The notes beneath the pieces were generated by a model, which saw only the letters and a list, made by a program, of their open reading frames with translations, ran no database searches and was not told where the DNA came from. Both the position numbers and the translations under genes were made by a program. From Petasospora fabianii (lineage: Eukaryota; Ascomycota; Saccharomycetes; Phaffomycetales; Wickerhamomycetaceae), in contig CP048725.1 in assembly GCA_022641835.1 (NCBI GenBank), forward strand, positions 248,001 through 312,000: a DNA stretch of 64,000 nucleotides, given 5' to 3'. This document shows, in pieces, positions 10,851 to 21,627 of this stretch (its first letter is position 1; every line of letters begins with the position of its first letter).

Positions 10851-11013
10851 TGGTTATTTGTTAGGACTTTGTTATTATGTATTATGACTTTTTATTGGTG
10901 GCATGGTTGCCTATAATAGACGTGGCTACGTTCTGTGATTTTCTATTATACATTTATGACAACGACGTAGTATATACATACTAAACCAGTAATACAAGTG
11001 TGGGATAACTTTA

Positions 11014-13287
11014 TCAGTTACCATCAACAACTCTCCATGTAGGAAGCAGCTTGAGGTGTCTGAAATCATTATGATTACCGGTCATACCTTCATGGAATCC
11101 TCTGTATTTCCAGAATGTGAAAATCAAGGCAACGTAACAAGCCAAGTAGACTGGCGTGGAAATGTACCACTTTCTACCCTTCAACACAACTTCAAGCATG
11201 AAACCAAGAACGAAGAGAGCAAAGAACAAAGCTGGAACGTAATGATGCACGTATGTGACTCTGCCCATAACAATGAACGGAAGATAGTGCAAAACCCAAC
11301 CAGTGAATGGATAGAAACCTTGCATCAAGAAGGTAATGAATGTACTGTAATTCCAGTCCAGCATCTGGCGCTGGAACTTGAGGATGTACCAAACGGTCAA
11401 TAGAATAAATCCAAGGGAAGCAGCAGTGGAAGTCCATGTGTTAAAGACGTTACCCATGAGGAAGTATCTGATATCTGTGTAAGACCAGCCACACATTCTC
11501 AGACCAACGTGCAAAGTTGGCCACTCCCACCACTTTGATGCCAATGCATCAAACTTGTCACCATCAGGGACAAGGGCATTGTTAGTGGCAGCCATGGCAA
11601 AGTTGATGAGAATGAAATCGTGCCAGAATCCAGAACGCGGTGGAGTGTAGTACTCATCGACTTCAAGACTCTTGTGGATGTGATCCTCAACGTTCCACCA
11701 TGTGGATTTGTCCTTAGAGTTGCGTGATTCCTTACAAACAACTTCTGACTGCTTGAAACCCCAGGCTGGATAGGCCAAACCTGTGGTTGCCAAGTAGCAT
11801 CCCAAGTCAGCATGTTTGAGTCTAAAGTTTGTAGACAGTGGATGAATAATAGAGCTGTTTTCGTTGGCGTAGGAAGCGTTAGAAGAACGTTTCTGCTCAA
11901 CAACTTCAATGATCCAGTCATCCTTGGAATCACCAACCTTCTCAGAACCGTAACCGGCAACCTCGTAGTGCTGTGGAGAGACGTGTGCAGCGATAGAGTG
12001 GGAGTGCAAGTTAGCCTTGGTGAACTTGTGTTGCAATCTGATGATATCGCCATCCAAGACTGGAATGGTGGTGTTTGGATCCAAGGTCTTTTTAGAACGT
12101 CTGGAATACTTAACAATCCAGTTGTTGTTACCATCGGAATGACCATAACCAGTGATCTGCTGCTGGTTGGAGCCACCTGGGTAGATCTGAGAGTGGGAGT
12201 GGAGCAAATTTGGTGACTTACCGTGGGATCTGATGGTGAGCTCGGAACCATAAACGATATCACGTGGAGATGGTTTGATCTTAGTGTTCTCTAAATGGAC
12301 CTGGAACAAAGAAGATGTAGAGGCATCACCGGTACCAGACTTGTAAAGAAGGGCAAAGTGGATCTTGAAAGAGACCAAGTAGACAATGAATGGAACAATG
12401 ATCAATGTGACAATACGAACGAGCCAGTGATGGCTGTATTTCTTCCAGTCGAACTTGAGTTCTGTGTTAAGGAAGAACTTTTCGAGCAGGTCGTGAACGG
12501 TGTAGAGACCAACAAGGGCAGTGACGAAAAGACCGACCCATTTGACGGAGCAGACACATCCAATGGAGAGACCTGTGAGCAACATCCAGATGTACCATTC
12601 AGGGGTGAGTTCCTTACCCTGGGTCTTGAGCTTGTGAATCTTGACCATAGTGAGGAAGGTCGTAGCCGTGAAGAACAAGAGAATAGAATCGAGCAAGATA
12701 AACTTACCGAGACAGATGTAAGTACTCTCAAGAGCCATCATCAGGGCAATGAGGTGTACAGTGATAAGCTGGTAGTCCAATTGCTTAGCGGCCCAGTATG
12801 CAACTGGGACGACAGCGGTAGAGAAGAGCGCGTTGAAGACACGCATGACGACATAGTTGCAGCCTTCAGGATACTTGTTTCCGGATCTGAATTCAAAGTC
12901 ACCGTCAAAGCCGGCGAGCCACTCACTGAGACCAATGAGCATCTTACCGAGGGGTGGATGGACATCATGGTAGAATTCTCCCTTGATGTAGTAAGAACCA
13001 AACTTACCAAAGTGGGCCTCGTCCCACACAACTTTTCCTGAACGATCAATCAGATGCAGTCTCCAGTATGCAGCGATGGCAGTGTAGAGCAGTGGGGCCC
13101 AGAATGGCTCGAAACGTAGCACTTGGATCCATATCTTTGCGAGAAGGTATGGTGTCTTTGGTGTCTTTGGCTTCTCATCGAGCTCAACCTCTGCGTCTGA
13201 CAGAAGCTCCTTCTCCGGGTTGGCAGCCCTTGAGAGGCGAATTGCCGGGGAGGACTCCCTTGCAGAGAATCCCGTGGACTGTGACAT
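11014..13287 (-). CDS. PMT2: protein O-mannosyltransferase, PMT2 family
   Basis: ER membrane enzyme that transfers mannose from dolichol-phosphate-mannose to Ser and Thr of secreted proteins, normally paired with a PMT1-family partner. The 757 residues match S. cerevisiae Pmt2 (759). Near the N-terminus VVWDEAHFGKFGSYY contains the acidic DE pair of the luminal loop, followed by YHDVHPPLGKML. Several membrane segments come next, then a central luminal MIR region with the HSHSQIYPGGSNQQQITGYG and LHSHSIAAHVSPQHYEVAGYG repeats, then more membrane segments. The C-terminus FRHLKLLPTWRVVDGN matches the Pmt2 end. The first ATG of the frame is at 13287. PMT6 or PMT3 is less likely given the close match. 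Confidence 0.93.
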   Translation of the reverse strand: MSQSTGFSARESSPAIRLSRAANPEKELLSDAEVELDEKPKTPKTPYLLAKIWIQVLRFEPFWAPLLYTAIAAYWRLHLIDRSGKVVWDEAHFGKFGSYYIKGEFYHDVHPPLGKMLIGLSEWLAGFDGDFEFRSGNKYPEGCNYVVMRVFNALFSTAVVPVAYWAAKQLDYQLITVHLIALMMALESTYICLGKFILLDSILLFFTATTFLTMVKIHKLKTQGKELTPEWYIWMLLTGLSIGCVCSVKWVGLFVTALVGLYTVHDLLEKFFLNTELKFDWKKYSHHWLVRIVTLIIVPFIVYLVSFKIHFALLYKSGTGDASTSSLFQVHLENTKIKPSPRDIVYGSELTIRSHGKSPNLLHSHSQIYPGGSNQQQITGYGHSDGNNNWIVKYSRRSKKTLDPNTTIPVLDGDIIRLQHKFTKANLHSHSIAAHVSPQHYEVAGYGSEKVGDSKDDWIIEVVEQKRSSNASYANENSSIIHPLSTNFRLKHADLGCYLATTGLAYPAWGFKQSEVVCKESRNSKDKSTWWNVEDHIHKSLEVDEYYTPPRSGFWHDFILINFAMAATNNALVPDGDKFDALASKWWEWPTLHVGLRMCGWSYTDIRYFLMGNVFNTWTSTAASLGFILLTVWYILKFQRQMLDWNYSTFITFLMQGFYPFTGWVLHYLPFIVMGRVTYVHHYVPALFFALFVLGFMLEVVLKGRKWYISTPVYLACYVALIFTFWKYRGFHEGMTGNHNDFRHLKLLPTWRVVDGN

Positions 13288-13514
13288 GTTAGGTTCACTG
13301 GGACAAACGAAGGCAACGAGGAGGCAGCGACGTGGAGAGACAGATGTAGATGACACGTCAAGTTTCAAGCACTAAAATCGCAGGCGAGATCGTCGCGAAA
13401 AATGTGGGCGGGGGCTCTTAAAGTGTAGTAACTACCAGCTTACTATGGGTTTGCATTGTTTTTGTATGCTTTGTATGCTTTAGATGCTTTGTCTAATTTT
13501 GGATATTTAACACT

Positions 13515-14217
13515 TCAAGTCTGAAAAGCCTGTACCAGCTGTGCTATCACGTTCGAGAGGTAATCTGCCCCGTCCGACAACGTGTCCGTGCAGAGCCTTC
13601 CCTTGGGCAGCTCTAGCTCCTCAACAAGACTTTCAATCTTCTGTATCGACAATTCCCTTGCTTTGTTTGACTTGGAGTTAGAGTGGTGCTCGATGAGTAC
13701 GATAAAGTTCTTGAAGTTGCCATGGAGGAACACGTTGATGGCTCTGATCACAAACTCACCACCACGGAGCTCATAACCATTGCCATTATCACCCTTCAGC
13801 ACTTGTCGAAGCGTCCATAGACTCTGTAACTTCAGCTGTAGTATCTGTCCCAGTGTATCGGGAGACTCATTGGAGCAGCCCGCCTGTGCTAGGGAGCCTG
13901 GGACGTCTGTTGTCGTGACGATGGCAGTCTTGTTCACGAGTGTGACGGATTTTGTCGGGTCGTAGTCAACGGCGAGATCGTAGAGGAAGCCATCGCTGTT
14001 ATCACGTTGTGGAGCACTTTGGTTGTTGGCCTTGAAGATCTTGAGCTCGAACGACCAGCGTCCCAGCATCTTGGGAATCTCTGTGGCGAGTCTGTCATGT
14101 AAGGTGGTGATGGAGTTGGTTGATGCGTCCTGCACGAGGAAGACACTGAGACGAGTTGTCAGTCAATTGAGCCCTTTATTAAGCCTTCACAGAGTATACT
14201 TACGCTGATGTGATCAT
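13515..14217 (-). CDS. MED20: Mediator subunit Med20 (Srb2), one intron
   Basis: Head-module subunit of the Mediator complex, a nuclear coactivator of RNA polymerase II. Exon 1 is only 14 nt (14217-14204). The intron spans 14146-14203 (58 nt, donor GTAAGT, branch-like TTGACTGAC, acceptor CTCAG). Splicing gives an N-terminus MITSAVFLVQDAS that lines up with S. cerevisiae Srb2 MGKSAVIFVERAT. The 214-residue product also shares NKTAIVTTTDVP, a Pro-Glu-(S/T)-(I/L)-(D/G) segment before the long helix, and LRQVLKGDNGNGYELRGGEFV. No start codon in exon 2 fits the family N-terminus, so the splice decides the start. It lies head-to-tail with PMT2. Confidence 0.93.
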
Positions 14218-14466
14218 TGCGAGGGAGATCCAGTGGTTTCTCTTGGGCGATTAGCGCAAGATAAGAGGAAGAATCATATAGAGAGTTATTGTTGTCTTTG
14301 TCTATCTCGAACTCTGAACAGAGCTGGTAAGGCCACACACAGAGCTTTCCTCTGTCTTCAAATTAGACAAGCTCAAACCATCTTTACATAGCCATTTACA
14401 TGCCCATTTGGTGATATACTGTCATTTTATTAGCCACTAAGTATCACACGCTAGAGTCGTACCCCT

Positions 14467-14821
14467 TTATAGTGATCCTTCCTGTACAGCGCCTTCTTCT
14501 TGAGTGCCTCTGTGATAACTCTCATCTCCGATGGCTTCATCTACTTGATCAGTCTTCCTAAACTCCCAATAACGGGATGAGACGCGTTTGGGGCTCTCAT
14601 TGAAGAAAGAGATATCCAATAAACAACATCTAATGCTCACCTGCCTTGATTGAGCTTATCCAAAAAACATTTGGACCTGTTGGCTTCTCAGACATGGCTT
14701 CTTTGCCGTCTTTCTAACTTTCGTGATAACAAGAAATACGCTAGTAGGGTATCTGTCAGTGAAGGACTGCTAATGTCACAAATGTAACCACAATATAACA
14801 CACCTTAAAGTGAGACATCAT
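14467..14821 (-). CDS. candidate small spliced gene, unrecognised
   Basis: The 700 bp between MED20 and MNN2 contain coding-like pieces on the minus strand. ATG at 14821 opens MMSHFK and is followed by GTGTGT. After a TAG acceptor at 14714, exon KDGKEAMSEKPTGPNVFW runs on as ISSIKA to donor GTGAGC at 14640. A TAG acceptor at 14541 leads to a last exon that reads DEAIGDESYHRGTQEEG and stops at 14467-14469. The last exon has an equally good competing frame, ATG-initiated KPSEMRVITEALKKKALYRK. Branch sites are weak. I do not recognise the protein, and it may not be a gene. Confidence 0.25.
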
Positions 14822-14925
14822 TGAACAGGTGGAACATCACTACACAAACACACGGGCCATAATGCAGATTTCTACTAAATGAGTCTCTTTCTATACCATT
14901 AATATATAACACAAATTGAACATTA

Positions 14926-16533
14926 TTACTCGTTATTCTTTGCAGACTTTTCCAAGTGCATGCACTGTGATTTCACGTCCTCACACAACTCCTGCACGGG
15001 GATTTCATTCCATGTACTCATTTGAACTTTGACTTCACATAGCAATACCCTCATATGATCCCAGATCTGCCACTCAAAATCATAGCCAATGCTCTTTCTC
15101 ATACCAGTTCCATAAAGCCTCTTTCTCTTCTCTTCCTCAACAAGCTCGCTTGCAGTTCTCAACGAGAGGGGATTAAGCTTTGGCGTGTTTGAATGAACAA
15201 ACATCACTTGTGGGCCCTTTGTGTTCTCTTTATCCTTTTGATGGATCTCATCCTGGATTGGGTCAAACTGACCAATGGCACCACCACGGAATGAACCATG
15301 TCTGTTAAAATGGCCGAATGGGATGACGAAACGTTTGACTTGATAAAAAGTCTCATGGACAACAACAGCGGCAGAGAGGAAGGTTTCCTTATCACCTTGA
15401 CCTAGGGTTCCCTGTGAAAAAAGTGGATAGTAGTAATTTGGCCCATAAAAGTTGTAGTAAGTGGATAGAAGCGTGGTGTACCAGTTGGAGCGTTTGTTAA
15501 GAAGAAGTTGACCCGATTCGGAAGATGGGTTAGGGATACCACCTTCAAGGTCATGCACTGGTATCACCTCGTCATCTCTCTCTTTATCGTTCTCACCGAA
15601 GGAGACACGTTCGGTACCTAATGTAATGTTGACAATGTCGTAGAAGACTGGATGCGTAGCACGACGCCAGTAGTCAGGCCAAACAACGAGACCGCTGTCA
15701 TTGGCGAAGGGACCTTCTTCGAAGAGACGATCTGGCGTATGTGCTGGAATGTTGTCTGCGTCAAGCAGGAGAACCCTCTCAAATGAGGACACCAACAGGG
15801 CAAGTCCCTTAAGCTGGAAACCTTTTACATGTTCATCGACGAAGTCTTCGAGAATGACACATTGGGCATCCATTGTGGCAAGTAACTCACAGTATCCTTC
15901 CTCTGCATCCTTGTGCAAGGGCAGGATTACTTCGATCGGAAGTTTCGATCCGAGATGACGTACGTGTCTGATGCTAAGCAGAGTAAGCCAGTTGTATGAT
16001 CCAAGACCACCAACGTAGACAATACCATCTCCCTTATACTGCATTCTTTCTTCTTCAAAGTCATAGTTTAGAGTGTTATGCATTGTATTGACGAAGCCAG
16101 CGTGTGCATCAGCGAGTGCCAACACGTGTTCTCTGTCGACTTTCAAGAACTTATTGAGATAGTCCTGTGTGAACACGGGATCAGGACGACCGTTGTACAT
16201 CTGGTTTGGAGGATGACCACGATAATGGTTCAATGCAGTCAAGTTATTTGGGGCGTGAGCCACAATGGCTTCTATTATCTCGGAGAGGGCTTCACGTCTG
16301 AGAGTCTCGCGTTCTGGGAGATGGGACTCGTAGTAATGTGATACTGGATGCTGAGGCAAGTTGGTGTCCTGTACTGTGGAGTTTCCATCTTTAGTAGAGT
16401 TTGTAGATGTAATGGGGGAAAGGCCAATCAGTGGACTATAATCAGTAGAGCTTGCGTAGTAAAACCAGAAGTCTAGTATTACCACCAAGACAACGGATAG
16501 CGTCAGAGAGCGTTTGGAGAAGCGGACAGCCAT
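14926..16533 (-). CDS. alpha-1,2-mannosyltransferase, MNN2/MNN5 family (GT71)
   Basis: Golgi type II membrane enzyme that adds alpha-1,2-mannose branches to the outer chain of N-linked mannans. Residues about 10-28 are the signal anchor. The catalytic domain contains KGDGIVYVGGLGSYNWLTLL, then GLALLVSSFERVLLLDADN with the metal-binding DAD, and GLVVWPDYWRRATHPVFYDI, all close to yeast Mnn2. A later GQGDKETFLSAAVV segment is also typical. Length 535 (family about 586-597). Several N-glycosylation sequons lie in the stem. It could be the orthologue of MNN2 or MNN5; the sequence alone does not separate them. The ATG at 16533 precedes the anchor by a short basic stretch. Confidence 0.92.
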   Translation of the reverse strand: MAVRFSKRSLTLSVVLVVILDFWFYYASSTDYSPLIGLSPITSTNSTKDGNSTVQDTNLPQHPVSHYYESHLPERETLRREALSEIIEAIVAHAPNNLTALNHYRGHPPNQMYNGRPDPVFTQDYLNKFLKVDREHVLALADAHAGFVNTMHNTLNYDFEEERMQYKGDGIVYVGGLGSYNWLTLLSIRHVRHLGSKLPIEVILPLHKDAEEGYCELLATMDAQCVILEDFVDEHVKGFQLKGLALLVSSFERVLLLDADNIPAHTPDRLFEEGPFANDSGLVVWPDYWRRATHPVFYDIVNITLGTERVSFGENDKERDDEVIPVHDLEGGIPNPSSESGQLLLNKRSNWYTTLLSTYYNFYGPNYYYPLFSQGTLGQGDKETFLSAAVVVHETFYQVKRFVIPFGHFNRHGSFRGGAIGQFDPIQDEIHQKDKENTKGPQVMFVHSNTPKLNPLSLRTASELVEEEKRKRLYGTGMRKSIGYDFEWQIWDHMRVLLCEVKVQMSTWNEIPVQELCEDVKSQCMHLEKSAKNNE

Positions 16534-17984
16534 GACTGAGCTTTATCAAGAGATATCACAGAGATAAAACAACTACTAAAATCGACGCGTTACAGGGAGT
16601 AGCCCACCAGCGTATATATATAATAAAAATATACACATAATCGAGCTTCTAGGTTTGAGAGCTTGAAGCACAACTGGAGGCTCCCCCTCTTGATGCACAA
16701 GTTGTGCAGATCTTAAGGTAAAACATGCGCCATACAGCAGCTAGCACAACATTACAGTCATATTTTCTTTATTATAAAGACCAAGAGAGGAAGGGCCCGT
16801 GCATAGCCGATACGGCTCTGTTTTGCCTTATCCGGCAGGGTACGCTAAAGTGTACCAACCTAGGTACGCGTTGAGAACATCTAGCTGATCGCTTCATCCT
16901 GGGAGATGGGGGATATGCTGTTGCTGAGACTGCCAGCACAGAGTTGATCACTAGTAACTATGTGGTGCTGTAACGAGGAAAAACAAGAGTTGTGGAGCCG
17001 TAATAAATAAACCTAAACAAGGCCTGCACAATGCTGCTGCTGGGCTACTATAAATAGTGAAGACACAAACAGTGAGCTTGCCTTAATCTGGGACAGCAGA
17101 ACATTCTCTACTGGAAGGATCCGTGTCAGATTAGCATCAGAGCGGAGAAATGATAGTTAACCCAGCACGCACAACTTAAAGAAATGAAGCGACAAGCGAC
17201 CTCGTGCCTCGCGGAGATCATGCACAGGGGAGCAACCAACTGCGCTCCACAACAAAGTACGACGGCTAGAAGGGGTCCCACCGTGCGCATTCCTGAACAG
17301 TGAAACGTTAACAGTGAAGTTAGCAGTTGAGCAGTGAACAGCAAACAACAACTATCACATTTAGTCTATTTTCTGTGAGTTACTAGCGTCAACTCGTTAT
17401 CACCGACCTGTACGGTCTTGATTAAGCGGGCGAGAAGTCGACAAAAATCACTCAGGGGACACATTGTCTTGTGCGCACGCGTGTCTCACTGTGCATTTGA
17501 CACACTAATGGGGCTCCGGTGTTGCCCCTGCTCTTTAACACATGTTCCCATGGACGCGTCACGCTGTAGACGCGATACCCATGCTCTCGTATCCTTCATA
17601 TCTTGACTGAAAAGGTCAACCTGATACCCAGATCGATGACAAGGATCTGCCCGCCTCCTTTCACGGAAGGACTATACCGTTTTTGGAGATCGCACTGTCC
17701 TTACGATGGATGCAGATCTACAGACTTTTCCTAGGGATATATCACCGCTTATCAAACGAGCGTGCATAGTATTCTCCTACACAAGACAACAACTTAGAAC
17801 AAGGAGTGAGGCCTTGTTCATATGCAGCCTAGCAGGGTAAGGCATAGACACCAGTTTCCTTGTTGATAGAGGTACTTGGTGTGTTCTCACTACAAGACAC
17901 CACCATGGTTAACGATATTGAAATGTTTATAGTGTACAGTCTAAATAACAATAACCTTGTTGATTATGACGCATCACCGCCTCA
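16534..17984. other. long intergenic region between MNN2-type gene and CBK1
   Basis: About 1.45 kb: the promoter side of the MNN2-type gene and the 3' side of CBK1. Contents seen: an AT-rich alternating tract at 16613-16635, a TATA-like CTATAAATAG at about 17048, three near-identical ACAGTGAA units at 17297, 17311 and 17331 (the last GCAGTGAA), and several ACGCGT sites (about 16585, 17478, 17554). No frame with support and no recognisable RNA gene. The length exceeds most gaps here, so an unannotated non-coding RNA is possible. Confidence 0.45.
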
Positions 17985-20084
17985 TCACAACGCGTTCTTC
18001 CGTGTCAAATAGTCAAATCTAGAGTATGTGTAACCAATGAATGGCAAATCCTCCTTTGAGTCACCGTTCGAGGTACCCTTGTTCTTTTGAGTCTCCCTCT
18101 CAGCCTTAGCAATAGCTGGGTTCTCTGGAACATTCTCAAGTTCCTCAGTTGGGAAGAATCTGGTATCGGTGATACTTTTCAATTTTGGAATAAATGGAGC
18201 ATCAACATCTCTGATTGTGTCCCAATCAACTCCCCTAAAGAATGGATGTGACTTGATCTCGGCAGCTCCACCGTGTCTACCCAATCTGTGCTCACTATGC
18301 GTCAACAATCTTCTGATCAGATTTTCAGCTTCTGGTGAAAGATGGATATCATCTGGGAACTGTAATGTCTCCTGGAAATTCAAAATCTTACGATACGTCT
18401 CCTGTGGTGTCTCAGAACAGAAAGGTGGCCATCCAACAAGACACTCAAACATGATAGTACCAAGAGACCACCAATCACACTCTTGACCATATCCTTGGTG
18501 AATAAAGATCTCCGGAGCAATGTAATCTGGAGTACCAACAGTGGAATACGCCATCAATCTTCTAGATTTTCTCCATGTCTGAATCTGTTGTCTGTTGGAC
18601 AGAGTCATGTGAATGGCATCAACCATCATGGTATTTCTGGAACCAGGTTCGTTGAGAGGTTGTGGTTGCTGCAACTTATTCTCATCCTTTTGAAGCAAAT
18701 TCTTGTAATAGTTGGAATCATGCGTCTTGTGGAACCCTGTTGATAAACCGAAATCAGAAAGTTTGATATGTCCACGAATATCAATCAAAATGTTATCTGG
18801 CTTGATATCTCTGTGGATGAAACCCAACTTATGAATAGCTTCAATGGCCAAGACACACTCAGCCATGTAAAATCTTGTGATATCTTCAGTAAACACTTGC
18901 CATCTGATCAACATTGTCATCAAATCACCACCAGGCAAGAACTCCATGATCAGGTACAGGTACTGTGCATCCTGGAAGGAGTAGTATAATGACACAACCC
19001 AAGGGGAATCACTTCCTGCCAAGACATCTCTCTCAGCCTTGACATGGGCCAACTGGTCTTTCTTGTACATCTCAGATTTCAACAATGTCTTCATAGCATA
19101 AATCTTACCAGTGTCCTTCTTCTGAACCAATCTCACCTCACCGAAAGCACCTTTACCGATAACCTTAACCGTTTCAAAGTCCTCCAAGGACAATCTTGTT
19201 CTTCTCAATCTCAAGAACTGCGACTCTTTTCTACCCAAACCTTGCAACTGTCTGTTCTTTCTCTCCTCGGAACCTTCTTCAGTCGCCAGTTTATGTTCCA
19301 AATCAATACGTCTCTGGTTTCTTTCAACGGCATGCGAGACACTCATCTGATAATGATTCTCCAATCTTAACTTGACAGCGGCAGCCTTATCCTGTGTACT
19401 CTTCTTAAACGTTTCTGGTCTGCGCTCGAAATAGATGTAATTACTCCCATTCGTCTTCTCTGGAGGTGGAACGTTAAAAGTCGGAACAAGCTTGGCATTG
19501 TTATCAAATGTGGTATTGGCTGTTGTCTGATTACGCGTGGCGGATGCAAGAGACGATGTGTTGGACACGACAGGTGAGAGGTGATTACTGCGAATGGAAC
19601 GCGTTGGCGACGATGGAACCTGTGGTTGGTGGAATTGTGGAGATTGTGTGATTTGTTGGTTGTTGTTATAGTTGCTCATCTGGCCAGGGGAAGAGGAGTA
19701 AATGTTGCCATTGCCGTTGTTGTTATTAGTATAAGCAACCTGTGGTGGTGGGGTGGATGGGATCTTAACTGGTGCAGATGTTGACGAGGGTGGTGCCATC
19801 GTGTTCTGCATGCTCATAAACTGCTGCTGCTGTGGTGTAGGAGCTGCAATGTACTGTTGTTGGTACTGGTGCTGCTGGTGCTGTTGCTGCTGTTGCAACT
19901 GTTGTTGATAGAGCTGCTGCTGGTAGTACTCCTGTTGTTGTTGCTGGTAGAGCTGCTCTTGCAGGGACTGGTGCGATCCTTGCTGTTTCATGTAATTTGC
20001 AGAGAACTGTGCACCAGGTTGAGCAAAGCCCTGGCCGTTCTGGGCCTGCTGTTGCTGCTGGTAGTACTGGTCCTGATTGAACAT
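17985..20084 (-). CDS. CBK1: NDR/LATS-family protein kinase Cbk1
   Basis: AGC-group kinase of the RAM pathway, controlling cell separation, polarised growth and wall integrity. The N-terminal 220 residues are rich in Gln, Asn and Pro and low in complexity. The Mob-binding N-terminal regulatory region lies around residues 220-300. The kinase domain begins near residue 300 with [10 protein letters not shown], includes [10 protein letters not shown] and LSDFGLS, and has the long NDR insert before the activation loop [12 protein letters not shown], whose Ser is the autophosphorylation site. The C-terminal hydrophobic motif [12 protein letters not shown] carries the regulatory Thr. Length 699, start at the first ATG (20084). 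Confidence 0.97.
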   Translation of the reverse strand: MFNQDQYYQQQQQAQNGQGFAQPGAQFSANYMKQQGSHQSLQEQLYQQQQQEYYQQQLYQQQLQQQQQHQQHQYQQQYIAAPTPQQQQFMSMQNTMAPPSSTSAPVKIPSTPPPQVAYTNNNNGNGNIYSSSPGQMSNYNNNQQITQSPQFHQPQVPSSPTRSIRSNHLSPVVSNTSSLASATRNQTTANTTFDNNAKLVPTFNVPPPEKTNGSNYIYFERRPETFKKSTQDKAAAVKLRLENHYQMSVSHAVERNQRRIDLEHKLATEEGSEERKNRQLQGLGRKESQFLRLRRTRLSLEDFETVKVIGKGAFGEVRLVQKKDTGKIYAMKTLLKSEMYKKDQLAHVKAERDVLAGSDSPWVVSLYYSFQDAQYLYLIMEFLPGGDLMTMLIRWQVFTEDITRFYMAECVLAIEAIHKLGFIHRDIKPDNILIDIRGHIKLSDFGLSTGFHKTHDSNYYKNLLQKDENKLQQPQPLNEPGSRNTMMVDAIHMTLSNRQQIQTWRKSRRLMAYSTVGTPDYIAPEIFIHQGYGQECDWWSLGTIMFECLVGWPPFCSETPQETYRKILNFQETLQFPDDIHLSPEAENLIRRLLTHSEHRLGRHGGAAEIKSHPFFRGVDWDTIRDVDAPFIPKLKSITDTRFFPTEELENVPENPAIAKAERETQKNKGTSNGDSKEDLPFIGYTYSRFDYLTRKNAL

Positions 20085-20549
20085 GTCGTGTGTAATATAT
20101 GTGTGTCGAGTAGGGGTTGCTTGATGTAAACGAAATGTGGAAATGATCTACCGTCTTTTCGCCAGGAAAAGCGTGTGAAAGAGTGAAAGTTCGACTTTTT
20201 AGTGCAGTATGATTGAAACAACACTGAGAACTGAACCCGAAAGAGCAGTAACTGTGAGCTTGGCCTCCCGCAAAGTTGTTGGATTCCGGAGAAGACTTCT
20301 GTTTTGTTTTGATTTTGGAGCGCTCCGTCGCTCGCGATCTAGAATCATGAAACAACGAAAACTCCCAGCGCCAGAGTGGGATCCCACGTTGGCACGCAGA
20401 GAAGGAAACACACTTCTGGAGGATCTACGCTACTTTGACTATCGTGATTCTACAATCTTGTTTTTAAGTCTGTAATACGTTACATTATGAGACATAAAAA
20501 CCAACGAAAACTAGCAGTGTACAGTGATATGGAAAAGGTATGAACCAGC
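20085..20549. other. intergenic, CBK1 promoter and RPL42 3' region
   Basis: About 465 bp. A CTCGCGAT site lies near 20331. A plus-strand open frame (20209-20475) shows no family resemblance and is not called. Confidence 0.5.
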
Positions 20550-21360
20550 TTAGAACTGCAAAGCCTGACCCTTCTGCTTCTTGTCACCACCGAGCTCGAA
20601 GTGCTTACATCTCTTCAAAGAAAGCTGAGCCTTGGTCTTGCACTCAACACACTCCAATCTCAAAACAACCTTCTTGGTGGTCTTAGCCTTCTTATGGAAG
20701 ACTGGCTTGGTCTGACCACCGTAACCGGACTGCTTACGGTCGTAACGACGCTTACCCTGAGCGAAAAGGGAAGCCTTACCAGCCTTGTACTGGGTGACCT
20801 TGTGAGTGGTGTGCTTACGGCACTGCTTACCCTTACAGTAGGTCTTTCTGGTCTTTGGAACGTTAACTGATATTGATGTTAGTAAGAGCTTCTGGTTTGA
20901 TGATGATGCTTTGCGGATCTTGCAAGGGAGAGATTCATAGAAAGAACAAGTTCAGAGATGATAGCTGAGAGGTCAAGTGACATGAGAGTCAGTGGAATAA
21001 ACGCCTTAGACGATGATGCGACTATGAGTTGTGATTAACGTGTGTCCGACTCCGAAGAAGGGTACAGTGCAGCGTGGTGTTGCTACTGCCTCACAGAGTG
21101 AGTCCTAAACTGCTGGTCTCGGGCTTTCAGTGGCTTTCAGTGTTTGACGGTTCACGTTTTCATCACTGGAGTGTTTATTTTGAGGCTTTGAAAGACTTCG
21201 TGATGTCTTATGGATATCGGTTGCTTGTCCTTTATTGATGTGCTTCGACGACATGCGCTTCGTGACTTTCCCTTGGCTTAAATCTGATGCTCGTAATCTG
21301 TGTTCATGGGTTCATGACTCGTTCTCCCGCGTTTGATCCTTCTAACTCCAACGTACCCAT
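20550..21360 (-). CDS. RPL42: large-subunit ribosomal protein eL42, one intron
   Basis: Cytosolic 60S protein at the tRNA exit site. Exon 1 is only ATGG (21360-21357). The intron spans 20867-21356 (490 nt, donor GTACGT, perfect TACTAAC branch, acceptor TATCAG), in the same place as in S. cerevisiae RPL42. Exon 2 gives a 106-residue product, exactly the usual length. Two CxxC pairs are present (CKGKQC, CVECK) and the C-terminus is [13 protein letters not shown]. Residue 56 is Pro ([11 protein letters not shown]), the form linked to cycloheximide sensitivity in yeasts; resistant species carry Gln there. Codon bias is very strong. The promoter to the right is shared with CHS7. Confidence 0.98.
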
Positions 21361-21446
21361 TGTGACTGATAGTTGTGCTGGTCCTTTTCCCTATAGCTTG
21401 ACCTTGGTTGGAGGTTCGTGTTGGGGATAAATTTCAACAGTGTAGC

Positions 21447-21465
21447 GCTCGCGAGCTCGCGCGAG
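21447..21465. promoter_or_regulatory. two overlapping CG-rich palindromes
   Basis: GCTCGCGAGC (21447-21456) and CTCGCGCGAG (21456-21465) are each perfect 10-bp palindromes sharing one base, about 90 bp upstream of the RPL42 start codon. They resemble CGCG-type sites bound by Rsc3-like factors. Function is inferred. Confidence 0.45.
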
Positions 21466-21627
21466 TCTGTGACAAACACCCAGACACCCCATCAGAATTT
21501 TCAGTGTGCTTATATAAGATTTTGCGTGCTCTGGTGGACAAGTTCGCGAAGGCGAGCGCCCGGTTCACGCCACATCGGAGTTTACACCTGAACATCTCGA
21601 ATATGGCTGAGCGAGACCTATCAGTAA

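Noticed and set aside
12295-13041. 248-codon open frame antisense to PMT2
   Set aside because: Shadow of PMT2 with no recognisable domain.
20867-21356. C/D snoRNA inside the RPL42 intron (GTGATGA and CTGA present)
   Set aside because: The box spacing is too short for the nearest CTGA, and no terminal stem or clear guide was found.
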